Shown: in pieces, positions 7,509 through 13,557 of the stretch
Layout: the number at the start of each line of letters is the position of its first letter
Numbering within the stretch: the stretch's first letter is position 1
Assembly (NCBI GenBank): GCA_030648135.1
Contig: JAUSIF010000244.1
Coordinates: 1-15,015 of the forward strand
Reading direction: 5' to 3'
DNA length: 15,015 nt
Source of the DNA: Xanthobacteraceae bacterium
GTDB taxonomy: Bacteria; Pseudomonadota; Alphaproteobacteria; Rhizobiales; Xanthobacteraceae
The notes under the pieces: generated by a model
Told to the model about the DNA's origin: nothing
The model's input: the letters and a program-made list of their open reading frames with translations, nothing else
Database searches by the model: none
Translations under genes and position numbers: made by a program

Positions 7509-7531
7509 GGCAACGCCCGTGGGCGCGTGCC
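7509..7531. repeat. Imperfect hairpin downstream of tRNA-Phe
   Basis: The arms GGCA/TGCC enclose CGCCC/GGGCG with short mismatches. It sits about 30 bases beyond the 3' end of the minus-strand tRNA-Phe and has no T-run on either side, so it may help define the transcript end but is not a standard terminator. Confidence 0.3.
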
Positions 7532-7561
7532 ATCAACATAGATTTATAGTGCTGCAAAGAA

Positions 7562-7637
7562 TGGTGCCCAGGGACGGAATTGAACCGCCGACACCGTGAT
7601 TTTCAATCACGTGCTCTACCAACTGAGCTACCTGGGC
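7562..7637 (-). tRNA. tRNA-Phe (anticodon GAA)
   Basis: A complete 76-base cloverleaf. The acceptor arms GCCCAGG and CCTGGGC pair perfectly, the D-arm is GCTC-AGTTGGTA-GAGC, and the anticodon stem CGTGA/TCACG holds the loop TTGAAAA with anticodon GAA. The T-arm is GGCGG-TTCAATT-CCGTC with one G-T pair, the discriminator base is A and the CCA end is encoded (7562-7564). It decodes UUC/UUU. It lies downstream of yacG in the same direction but has its own promoter. Confidence 0.97.
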
Positions 7638-7678
7638 GCCTTACCCGCCTGCAAGCGCGGGCGATCGAGAGCGCCGCG

Positions 7679-7707
7679 GTTATAGGAAGTCGGTTCCGGC
7701 CTGTCCA
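7679..7707 (-). promoter_or_regulatory. Promoter of tRNA-Phe
   Basis: On the minus strand TGGACA (7707-7702), a spacer of exactly 17 bases, then TATAAC (7684-7679). Transcription would begin about 35 bases before the mature tRNA 5' end at 7637. It lies in the 99-base gap after yacG, which suits independent expression of the tRNA. Confidence 0.6.
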
Positions 7708-7736
7708 GACAGCCAGCCGAACCTGCGATTCCGGTT

Positions 7737-7982
7737 TCAGTGCTGGTTCGGCTCTTCGCTTTCGCTTGCTGCGTCTTGCCCTGGGAGAGAGCCGTCTTCG
7801 TCTTCGGCTTCCTTCACCGGGATCGCATAGGTGCCGGAAAGCCACCGATGCAGGTCGACATCGGCGCAACGTTTGGAACAGAACGGACGAAACCGATCGA
7901 CCGCGGGCTTTTCGCAAATCGGACAACGACGCGCGGAAAGCAGAGCCGAGGAGGCAGACCCATTGGTATCGCGCTCGGACAT
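7737..7982 (-). CDS. yacG: YacG-type zinc-finger protein (DNA gyrase inhibitor family)
   Basis: A small 81-residue protein with one four-cysteine zinc site: Cys20 and Cys23 in CPIC, Cys35 and Cys39 in CSKRC, followed by the conserved ADVDLHRWL. In E. coli YacG binds gyrase and inhibits supercoiling; that role is taken from the family. The N-terminal 18 residues and the acidic C-terminal 25 are low-complexity, as is common in this family. It starts 20 bases after the maf stop, so the two genes are probably one transcript. The ribosome site is weak (an A/G-rich GAAGAA close to the ATG). In many relatives rng lies between maf and yacG; there is no room for it here. Identification is firm from the cysteine spacing. 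Confidence 0.93.
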   Translation of the reverse strand: MSERDTNGSASSALLSARRCPICEKPAVDRFRPFCSKRCADVDLHRWLSGTYAIPVKEAEDEDGSLPGQDAASESEEPNQH

Positions 7983-8002
7983 GATTCTTCGTCACTCTCC
8001 GC

Positions 8003-8626
8003 TCAGGGCGGATTGAGCCAGCCGAAATGCACCGGATAGCCTTCGCCGGCGAGCAAGGTGGTGGTCTCGTAGAGCGGCAATCCCACGACGCTGGTATAGG
8101 AGCCCACGAGCTTGGTCACGAAACTGCCGGCAAGTCCTTGCACGGCATAGCCGCCGGCCTTGCCGCGCCATTCGCCGGAGGCGAGATAGCTTTCGAGATC
8201 TTCGTTCGACAACCGCTTGAAACGGACTCGCGTCTCGACCAGGCGCGTGCGCACTGCATCGCGCGGTGTGACCAGGCAAACGCCGGAATAGACGCGATGG
8301 GTGCGGCCCGACAATAGCCGCAGACAGTCCGCCGCCTCTTCGAGCAAATCGGGTTTCGGCAGGATGCGCCGGCCGACGGCGACGACCGTGTCGGCGGAAA
8401 GGATATAGGCGCCCTTGATTTCTTCGCGTCCGCGCACCCGCGGCAGGCAAGCGAGCGCTTTTTCGCGGGCGAGACGGACGGCGAGCGTTCGCGGCAGCTC
8501 GCCGCTCTCGGGCGTCTCGTCGATTTCCACCGGCTCGAGCGAATCGGGCTCTAACCCGGCCTGGTTCAAAAGCGCGAGCCGGCGCGGCGAGCCGGAAGCA
8601 AGCACAAGTTTCGGCCGGCCAATCAT
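8003..8626 (-). CDS. maf: Maf family nucleotide pyrophosphatase
   Basis: Cytoplasmic house-cleaning enzyme of 207 residues that hydrolyses non-canonical or excess nucleoside triphosphates (dTTP/UTP in the YhdE-type branch) to monophosphates. Visible marks are the N-terminal ASGSPRR loop (10-16), SADTVV with the catalytic Asp79, LSGRTHRVYSG (105-115) and GKAGGYAVQG (155-164), which resembles the AGAYGIQG element of YhdE. The start at 8626 has GAGG 9 bases upstream. It is separated from the preceding phosphatase gene by 138 bases, in which infA would be expected in relatives, and from yacG by 20 bases. Family is certain. The choice of dTTPase/UTPase over the m7GTPase branch is a moderate inference from the last motif. 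Confidence 0.95.
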   Translation of the reverse strand: MIGRPKLVLASGSPRRLALLNQAGLEPDSLEPVEIDETPESGELPRTLAVRLAREKALACLPRVRGREEIKGAYILSADTVVAVGRRILPKPDLLEEAADCLRLLSGRTHRVYSGVCLVTPRDAVRTRLVETRVRFKRLSNEDLESYLASGEWRGKAGGYAVQGLAGSFVTKLVGSYTSVVGLPLYETTTLLAGEGYPVHFGWLNPP

Positions 8627-8764
8627 CGGCGATTACCTCGCGCCCCGCGTCCTTCCCGGACCATGCGCCTGGTTTGGATTGGCGGCGGGACGAGAACCGG
8701 CCCGGCCGCGATCGGCGGCGAAGCTAGCCGAATCGGTGTGTGTTGTGAACAGCCGGCGCCGGGC
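8627..8764. other. Gene-free gap at the usual position of infA
   Basis: These 138 bases are too short for the roughly 72-codon infA, and I find no piece of it on either strand. They hold the maf ribosome site at 8636-8639 and a GC-rich palindromic stretch (GCCGGCGCCGG-like) next to the phosphatase stop. I see no recognisable promoter. Confidence 0.5.
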
Positions 8765-9232
8765 CTAGTCCGCCCCCAAGGGCCGCCAGTCGAAGCGCTG
8801 CTTGATGCGGGTCATGAGATCATCGCGCACGGCGCGATAGGCATCGAGGCGCTGCTCGCGGTTGCCCTCGCTGACGGTGGGATCTGCGGTCGGCCAATAT
8901 TCCACATCGAATACGGCCTTGCGGGTCAATTCAAGCGCCCGGTGGTGCGCCTCGGGCGACAGACTGATCACCAGATCGAAATTGAGCCCTTCATATTCCT
9001 CGATCTCTTCCAGCGAGACCGGCTTGTGGCGGGAAACATCGATGCCGATCTCCTCCATCACCGCGGTGACAAAGGGATCGGCCTCGCCTTTCCGCACGCC
9101 GGCCGATCCCACATGGAGCGAGTGGGTGAATAGATGCTTGGCGAGTGCGGCCGCGATCGGCGAGCGCGCGACATTATGGGCGCAGAGGAACAACACGGCC
9201 TGGGGCCGGACCCCGCGCGCGGCCGTGTCCAT
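8765..9232 (-). CDS. Low-molecular-weight phosphotyrosine phosphatase family protein
   Basis: Cytoplasmic phosphatase-fold protein of 155 residues. The P-loop CAHNVARS (17-24) fits C-x5-R-S with nucleophile Cys17 and Arg23, and the general acid is Asp117 in TADPTV. The hydrophobic strands DLVISLS (86-92) and the acid loop are at the expected distances. The fold is shared by tyrosine phosphatases and thioredoxin-type arsenate reductases. The extra resolving cysteines of the latter are absent here, since Cys17 is the only cysteine, which favours phosphatase. It starts 6 bases after the UPF0262 stop, a tight arrangement typical of one operon. A phosphatase gene at this position is common in alphaproteobacteria, and its physiological target is not established there. 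Confidence 0.9.
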   Translation of the reverse strand: MDTAARGVRPQAVLFLCAHNVARSPIAAALAKHLFTHSLHVGSAGVRKGEADPFVTAVMEEIGIDVSRHKPVSLEEIEEYEGLNFDLVISLSPEAHHRALELTRKAVFDVEYWPTADPTVSEGNREQRLDAYRAVRDDLMTRIKQRFDWRPLGAD

Positions 9233-9238
9233 GCCGGC

Positions 9239-9727
9239 TCAGCCTTTCCAATGCAGCGCGCAGATCAAGGTGAACAGGCGGCGCGCAGTATCGAAATCGA
9301 CCTGGATCTTGTCCTTCAGCCGCTCGATCAGGAGCTGCGATCCCTCGTTGTGGAGACCGCGCCGGCCCATGTCGATCGCCTCGATCCGGTCCGGAGATTC
9401 GGTTTTAATCGCCGCGTAATAGCTCTCGCAGACGAGGAAATAGTCCTTCACGACCCGGCGGAACGGGGTGAGCGATAGGAGATGCGTCACCACCGGCGCG
9501 CCGTCGGCACGGCTCACCTCGAACACGAGCCGGCGTTCGACAAGCGCGATCTTGAGCGCATAGGGTCCGCCGTCGTCACCGATCGGCTCGAAGCGGTTGT
9601 CCTCGATGAGATCGTAGATCGAGATCGTGCGCTCGTGCTCGACATCGGGATGGGCGCGCCCGATCGAAGTCTCGTCGAGAACGACGGCGACGAGACGGCG
9701 CGTGGGATCGGCCGGGTTGTCTGGCAT
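9239..9727 (-). CDS. UPF0262 family protein (conserved, unknown function)
   Basis: A 162-residue soluble protein that I recognise as UPF0262 from RLVAVVLDETSIGR (11-24), PDVEHERTISIYDLIEDNRF (27-46) and the strongly conserved block LLSLTPFRRVVKDYFLVCESYYAAI with EAIDMGRRGLHNEGSQLL following. No signal peptide or membrane segment is visible. Its function is unknown. It is largely restricted to alphaproteobacteria and travels between hisD and the phosphatase, exactly as here. Gaps are 8 bases from hisD and 6 to the phosphatase, so the three are surely co-expressed. The block ESYYxAI...GRRGLHNEGS has the look of a binding or active site, but that is only an impression. Confidence 0.9.
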   Translation of the reverse strand: MPDNPADPTRRLVAVVLDETSIGRAHPDVEHERTISIYDLIEDNRFEPIGDDGGPYALKIALVERRLVFEVSRADGAPVVTHLLSLTPFRRVVKDYFLVCESYYAAIKTESPDRIEAIDMGRRGLHNEGSQLLIERLKDKIQVDFDTARRLFTLICALHWKG

Positions 9728-9735
9728 CGGCGAAG

Positions 9736-11031
9736 TCAGTCGCGATCGAGCCTGAGCTGCACGGAACGGGCATGCGCCTCGAGCCCTTCCGCTTTAGCGA
9801 GCGCGATCGCGGCGGGGCCGAGTTTCTTCAGCTGATCAGGCCCGCATTTCAGGATCGAGGTGCGCTTCATGAAGTCGAGCACGCCGAGGCCCGAGGCATA
9901 GCGCGCCGCGCGCGCGGTCGGCAGTACATGGTTGGAGCCGCCGATATAATCGCCAATCGCCTCGGGCGTATACGGCCCAAGAAAGATCGCCCCCGCATTG
10001 CGGATGCGCGCCGAGAGCCGTTCGGGATCGGCGGCGAGGATTTCGAGATGCTCGGGCGCGATGCGATCGACCAGCGGGATCGCCTCGTCGAGATCGCGCA
10101 CCAGGATCACAGCGCCGAAGTCGCGCCAGCTTAAGCCTGCGATTTCGGCGCGCGGCAGACTCTGCAGCTGGCGGGCGAGCGAGCGCTCGACCGCTTCGGC
10201 GAGTTCGGTGTCATCGGTGACCAGGATCGGCTGCGCCGCTTGGTCGTGCTCGGCCTGGGCGAGGAGATCGGCGGCGATCCAGGCGGGGTCGGCGCCGCTG
10301 TCTGCGAGCACCAGCACCTCGGAGGGACCGGCCACCATATCAATGCCGACGCGGCCGAACACCAGGCGCTTCGCCGTCGCCACATAGGCGTTGCCGGGCC
10401 CGACGATCTTGGCGACAGCTTTGATTGTCTCGGTTCCGAAAGCGAGTGCGGCGATCGCCTGCGCGCCGCCCACGCGATAGACCTCGGTCACGCCCGCAAG
10501 CTTTGCCGCCGCCAGCACCAGTGGATTGAGCTTCCCGTCCGGCGCCGGCACGGTCATTGCCAGGCGCTCGACGCCGGCGACGCGCGCTGGCATCGCATTC
10601 ATCAGCACCGAAGAGGGATAGGCAGCGGTGCCACCCGGCACATAGAGTCCGGCCGCCTCGATCGCGGTCCAGCGATGACCGAGCTCCACGCCAATCGGAT
10701 CGGCATAGATCTCATCGCGCGGAAGCTGGCGGCGGTGATGGGTCTCGATGCGCACTTTCGCGAGTTCAAGCGCGGCACGGATCTCGCGATCGATCGATCC
10801 GAGCGCGGCATCAAGCGCGGAATCCTCGACGCGGATTCCGATCTTGTCGAGATCGACCCGGTCGAAGCGGCGGGTGAGTTCGGTGAGCGCGCGATCGCCG
10901 CGCGCGGCGACGTCCGCGATGATCGCCCGTACCGCCGCCTCCACGTCCTCCGCCGCCTCGTGTTTGGTGGCAAGGAATGCAGCGAAGCGAGCGCCGAAAT
11001 CGGCGTCGCGTGTCGAGAGCCGGATCGGCAT
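9736..11031 (-). CDS. hisD: Histidinol dehydrogenase
   Basis: Catalyses the last two steps of histidine synthesis, histidinol to histidine with two NAD+, as a zinc enzyme in the cytoplasm. With the start at 11031 the protein has 431 residues, the normal length, and the key residues fall almost at E. coli numbers: Gln259 and His262 (LLAQAEHDQ), Glu327-His328 in APEHLE (catalytic), Asp361 in GDYIGGSNHVLPT and His420 near the C-terminus. GPGNAYVATAKR (211-222) is the NAD-site segment. The reading frame is open to 11130, but those 33 extra residues are Arg/Ala-rich and overlap the DUF2948 gene. ATG 11031 also has an AAGGG-type ribosome site. It follows DUF2948 by 23 bases and precedes UPF0262 by 8. 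No other his gene is in the window. Confidence 0.97.
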   Translation of the reverse strand: MPIRLSTRDADFGARFAAFLATKHEAAEDVEAAVRAIIADVAARGDRALTELTRRFDRVDLDKIGIRVEDSALDAALGSIDREIRAALELAKVRIETHHRRQLPRDEIYADPIGVELGHRWTAIEAAGLYVPGGTAAYPSSVLMNAMPARVAGVERLAMTVPAPDGKLNPLVLAAAKLAGVTEVYRVGGAQAIAALAFGTETIKAVAKIVGPGNAYVATAKRLVFGRVGIDMVAGPSEVLVLADSGADPAWIAADLLAQAEHDQAAQPILVTDDTELAEAVERSLARQLQSLPRAEIAGLSWRDFGAVILVRDLDEAIPLVDRIAPEHLEILAADPERLSARIRNAGAIFLGPYTPEAIGDYIGGSNHVLPTARAARYASGLGVLDFMKRTSILKCGPDQLKKLGPAAIALAKAEGLEAHARSVQLRLDRD

Positions 11032-11054
11032 GGATTGCCCTTCCCTCGCTGCAG

Positions 11055-11498
11055 TCAGGTTTCGCCGTGGCGCGGGCGCCGGCGTGCGGACCACGCCGGC
11101 CCGAGATCGGTCAACGCCGCCTCGAGACATTCGACCTCGAGCCGGATCGCCGCGTCACCCGAGAAGTTGAGCGTCACCAGGCCGGAAGGCGGAGTACGCT
11201 CCTCGAACTCCACCGCCAGCAGGTTCAGGATCGCCTCCCGGTCATCGAGATCGAAACCGCGCGTGCGCGCCATGAGCACGCGCTCGAAGTGAACCCCGGC
11301 CCGCCGGCGCAGCGGCTGCCCCTCCCCGGTCGCCGTCCAGTCGAAGCGATTGACCAGCATGGCGAAGCGCTTCTCCTTCGGCAAATAGGCCATGTCGCCG
11401 ACCTTGGCGACGGCATCCTGGAGATGGGCGGAGACCACGGCGAGATCGTCAGCATCGAGCACGGCGAGCTTGAGCGGGTTTTTCAGGTCGGTGGCCAT
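11055..11498 (-). CDS. DUF2948 family protein (conserved, unknown function)
   Basis: A 147-residue soluble protein matching the alphaproteobacterial DUF2948 family: LKLAVLDADDLAVVSAHLQDAVAKVGDMAYLPKEKRFAMLVNRFDW at 9-54, then RRRAGVHFERVLMARTRGFD and a hydrophobic LNLLAVEFE before an acidic C-terminal half. No catalytic motif is recognisable and no experimental role is known to me. It sits between murA and hisD, its usual place in the order. It starts 111 bases after murA, behind a hairpin and a short repeat, and ends 23 bases before hisD. The start at 11498 (MATDLKNPLKL) fits the family N-terminus, but the region upstream is occupied by the hairpin and shows no strong ribosome site. Confidence 0.9.
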   Translation of the reverse strand: MATDLKNPLKLAVLDADDLAVVSAHLQDAVAKVGDMAYLPKEKRFAMLVNRFDWTATGEGQPLRRRAGVHFERVLMARTRGFDLDDREAILNLLAVEFEERTPPSGLVTLNFSGDAAIRLEVECLEAALTDLGPAWSARRRPRHGET

Positions 11499-11515
11499 CG
11501 GGTATGCCTTGTTTC

Positions 11516-11539
11516 GCCCGCGCGTTTAGCGGCGCGGGC
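11516..11539. repeat. Perfect 8-bp GC hairpin ahead of DUF2948
   Basis: GCCCGCGC (11516-11523) pairs with GCGCGGGC (11532-11539) around an 8-base loop. It lies 17 bases upstream of the DUF2948 start in the murA-DUF2948 gap. No T-run follows on the minus strand, so it is not a classical terminator. It may stabilise the RNA end or influence translation of DUF2948. Confidence 0.45.
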
Positions 11540-11570
11540 AAGTCTATGCAAGACGAGGCAGCATCCCGAT

Positions 11571-11608
11571 GCCCCTCCCCTCGCTTTGCCGGCGGAGAGG
11601 GAGAAGGC
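11571..11608. repeat. Short GC-rich imperfect palindrome, probable interspersed repeat
   Basis: Arms CTCCC/GGGAG with inner TC/GA and GC/GC pairs lie around TTTGCC, adjacent to the murA stop. Similar 'CCCTCCCC-TCGCTTTGC-GAGAGGGAG' units are scattered between genes of many alphaproteobacteria. I recognise the pattern from memory, and only one copy is in the window. It may act as a transcript-end or mRNA-stability element. Confidence 0.5.
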
Positions 11609-11609
11609 G

Positions 11610-12899
11610 TCAGCCGGCGACACGTTCGATCGCAGCACCACAATGGGCGAGCTTTTGCTCGAGCCGCTCGAAGCCGCGGTCGAGATGATAGACGCGATGA
11701 ACCATGGTCTCGCCCTCGGCGGCGAGTGCCGCGATGACGAGCGAGACCGAGGCGCGAAGATCGGTCGCCATGACCGGCGCGCCTTTCAGCTTTTCCACGC
11801 CCTCGATGGTCGCGGTTTCGCCGTCGAGATGGATGCGCGCGCCGAGGCGGGCCAGCTCCTGCACATGCATGAAGCGGTTCTCGAAGATGGTCTCGGTGAT
11901 CCGTGAAGTGCCGCGCGCGCGCGACATCAGCGCCATGAGCTGAGCTTGCAGGTCGGTTGGAAAGCCCGGGAAGGGAGCGGTCGCGACCTCGACCGGGGCG
12001 AGACCCGCACCGTCGCGCCGCACGCGGATGCCCTCGTTGGTTACCGTGATTTCCGCGCCGGCCTTGCGGAGAAGATCGAGTGCGGTCTGCAGGAGCTCGG
12101 CACGCGCGCCGGCGAGAACCACGTCGCCGCCGGCCATGGCGACGGCCATCGCATAGGTGCCGGTCTCGATGCGATCCGGCAGTACCGGATGACGCGCGGC
12201 GCGCAAATGCTTGGCACCTTGGATGTGGATCGTCGAACTGCCGGCGCCTTCGATGCGCGCGCCCATTTTCACGAGACAGGCGGCGACATCGACGATTTCT
12301 GGCTCACGCGCCGCGTTTTCGATCACGGTCTCGCCACGAGCGAGCGAAGCGGCCATGAGCGCGGTATGGGTCGCTCCCACTGAAACCTTGGGAAACTCTA
12401 TGCGGGCGCCCTTGAGCCCTTTCGGGGCGCGGGCGAGCACGTAGCCCTCCTCGATATCGATTTCGGCTCCGAGCGCACGCAAAACATCGAGATGGAAATC
12501 GACTGGGCGTATGCCGATGGCGCAGCCGCCCGGCATCGAGACACGCGCCTCGCCCATACGCGCGACCAAGGGGCCGATCACCCAGAAGCTCGCGCGCATC
12601 TTGGAGACGAGATGATAGGGCGCGGTGGTGTCGACGATGGTGCGGGCGGAAAGCTGCAGCGTTTGTCCAGTGTTTTCGTTCTCACCCGCGCGTTTGCCGC
12701 TCACTGTCACGTCGACACCGTGATTGCTGAGGATGTGCTGCAACAGGCTCACATCGGCAAGACGCGGCACATTATCGAGGACGAGCGTTTCCTCGGTGAG
12801 GAGGCTCGCGATCATCAAGGGCAGAGCTGCGTTCTTCGCGCCCGAGATCGGAATTGTGCCCTTCAGCGCGCGGCCGCCGCGGATGCGGATGCGGTCCAT
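11610..12899 (-). CDS. murA: UDP-N-acetylglucosamine 1-carboxyvinyltransferase
   Basis: First committed step of peptidoglycan synthesis: transfers enolpyruvate from PEP to UDP-GlcNAc in the cytoplasm, and is the fosfomycin target. The 429 residues are of normal length. Evidence: ISGAKNAALPLM (18-29) with Lys23 and Asn24, the active-site loop SMPGGCAIGIRPVDFH (121-136) with Cys126 (the Cys115 position of E. coli, so fosfomycin-sensitive type), and the C-terminal DLRASVSLVIAALAAEGET followed by HRVYHLDRGFERLEQKL. Like other alphaproteobacterial forms it has an insert relative to E. coli between residues 65 and 85. The start at 12899 has AGGAG 6 bases upstream. A 62-residue protein precedes it by 97 bases, and DUF2948 follows after 111 bases containing a hairpin and a repeat. 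Certain. Confidence 0.97.
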   Translation of the reverse strand: MDRIRIRGGRALKGTIPISGAKNAALPLMIASLLTEETLVLDNVPRLADVSLLQHILSNHGVDVTVSGKRAGENENTGQTLQLSARTIVDTTAPYHLVSKMRASFWVIGPLVARMGEARVSMPGGCAIGIRPVDFHLDVLRALGAEIDIEEGYVLARAPKGLKGARIEFPKVSVGATHTALMAASLARGETVIENAAREPEIVDVAACLVKMGARIEGAGSSTIHIQGAKHLRAARHPVLPDRIETGTYAMAVAMAGGDVVLAGARAELLQTALDLLRKAGAEITVTNEGIRVRRDGAGLAPVEVATAPFPGFPTDLQAQLMALMSRARGTSRITETIFENRFMHVQELARLGARIHLDGETATIEGVEKLKGAPVMATDLRASVSLVIAALAAEGETMVHRVYHLDRGFERLEQKLAHCGAAIERVAG

Positions 12900-12929
12900 C
12901 TCATGCTCCTGCGGTGTGCGCCCCGGTTT

Positions 12930-12939
12930 GGCAATTGCC
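12930..12939. promoter_or_regulatory. 10-base palindrome upstream of murA
   Basis: GGCAATTGCC is perfectly self-complementary and lies about 30 bases before the murA start in the 97-base gap. A weak TTGTCG (-35-like) occurs further upstream on the minus strand. Operator function is an inference from symmetry and place only. Confidence 0.25.
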
Positions 12940-12996
12940 GCATTGCTCTAGCCGACGAGTAGGGGCGACAAGATGGCGGCTACCCGTACGCAACGC

Positions 12997-13185
12997 TCAA
13001 GTCTCTTCGGATGAACCGCGAGCGGAGGCCGACTTTTCCGATACGACTTGGTCTTCCCTTATGCTGGCGCGGCCACGGACTTGTTGCTTGCGACGGGTCA
13101 GGTTCTCGCGTAGCGCCGCCGCCAGCCGTTTTGCACGCGTTTCACGCTCGATCGTCCGGGCGCGGGAATTGTCGTCCTTTTGCAT
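12997..13185 (-). CDS. Small basic protein upstream of murA (conserved, unknown)
   Basis: A 62-residue, strongly charged protein with no membrane segment. Its middle, RETRAKRLAAALRENLTRRKQQVRGRA (about residues 14-40), is an Arg/Lys/Ala-rich helix of the kind I recall in short proteins encoded next to murA in other alphaproteobacteria. The tail is Ser/Glu-rich and probably disordered. ATG 13185 is preferred over an adjoining TTG at 13188. No clear ribosome site is visible, which lowers confidence. It points towards murA 97 bases away. No function is known to me; nucleic-acid or ribosome association would fit the composition but is speculation. Confidence 0.65.
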   Translation of the reverse strand: MQKDDNSRARTIERETRAKRLAAALRENLTRRKQQVRGRASIREDQVVSEKSASARGSSEET

Positions 13186-13272
13186 CAAGAAGCCGTACCG
13201 CCGCGACCGGCAACCGGCAAGCCCGCGTGCTTGCGGCAGCCTACCCCCTATGGCACGTTCGCCGCGGCTCGG

Positions 13273-13290
13273 GGCCGCTTTGTCGCGGCC
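13273..13290. repeat. Small hairpin upstream of tRNA-Thr
   Basis: GGCCGC (13273-13278) and GCGGCC (13285-13290) form a 6-bp stem with a 6-base loop, ending 16 bases before tRNA-Thr. The function is unknown, and such hairpins are frequent in GC-rich spacers. Confidence 0.25.
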
Positions 13291-13306
13291 CGCTTGCTGT
13301 TCCGGC

Positions 13307-13381
<75 letters not shown>

Positions 13382-13410
13382 TTTGTTCGTATTCCATCTA
13401 GTAAATCGGT

Positions 13411-13449
13411 TATGGTGCCTAAATACCATAGCCGGTGTAACCCGGCTAT
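13411..13449. repeat. Two overlapping, mutually exclusive hairpins
   Basis: TATGGT (13411-13416) can pair with ACCATA (13425-13430), and ATAGCCGG (13428-13435) with CCGGCTAT (13442-13449). They share the three bases 13428-13430, so only one can form fully at a time. They lie 30 bases after tRNA-Thr, in the region where the convergent regulator transcript also ends. No T-run follows either. Confidence 0.45.
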
Positions 13450-13470
13450 CACGTCTTCTCTCATTTCAGC

Positions 13471-13507
13471 GCCGACGGCAAACCTTCGCGTCGGCCGCTT
13501 TCTTTTA
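13471..13507 (+). terminator. Rho-independent-like terminator after tRNA-Thr
   Basis: GCCGACG (13471-13477) pairs with CGTCGGC (13489-13495) around an 11-base loop, followed by a T-rich tail CGCTTTCTTTTA. The orientation fits the plus-strand tRNA-Thr, about 90 bases upstream. On the minus strand no T-run follows, so it would not be intrinsic for the response regulator gene. Confidence 0.5.
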
Positions 13508-13557
13508 TCGGTCACAAAGACCCCGGCCGAGGTTTCTCGTGGATCTATAATCTGAAA

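Larger units (their letters stand above)
7258..7561. other. Non-coding region between tRNA-Phe and the MFS gene
   Basis: About 300 bases without a supported gene. It holds the MFS ribosome site (7266-7271), a candidate promoter (7283-7312) and a hairpin (7509-7531) just downstream of tRNA-Phe. A long open frame that enters here on the minus strand is the MFS gene read in a wrong frame. I see nothing else in it. Confidence 0.6.

Noticed and set aside
6248..7513. A 421-codon minus-strand frame overlapping the MFS gene and extending upstream
   Set aside because: It is the MFS gene read in a shifted frame. The product is an Arg-rich string without membrane segments, while the 5866-7257 frame shows all MFS motifs and a ribosome site.
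7603..7995. A 130-codon minus-strand frame overlapping tRNA-Phe and yacG
   Set aside because: It covers a tRNA gene and yacG in another frame. The yacG frame has the four-cysteine zinc motif.
11032..11130. N-terminal extension of hisD
   Set aside because: It would overlap DUF2948 and adds Arg/Ala/Pro-rich residues, while the start at 11031 gives the standard length and near-standard residue numbering.
10240..11292. A 350-codon plus-strand frame opposite hisD and DUF2948
   Set aside because: Antisense shadow with no recognisable domain; both minus-strand genes are well supported.
13510..13522. GGTC/GACC inverted repeat as a terminator of the response regulator gene
   Set aside because: Only 4 bp of stem and no T-run on the minus strand; too weak to call.
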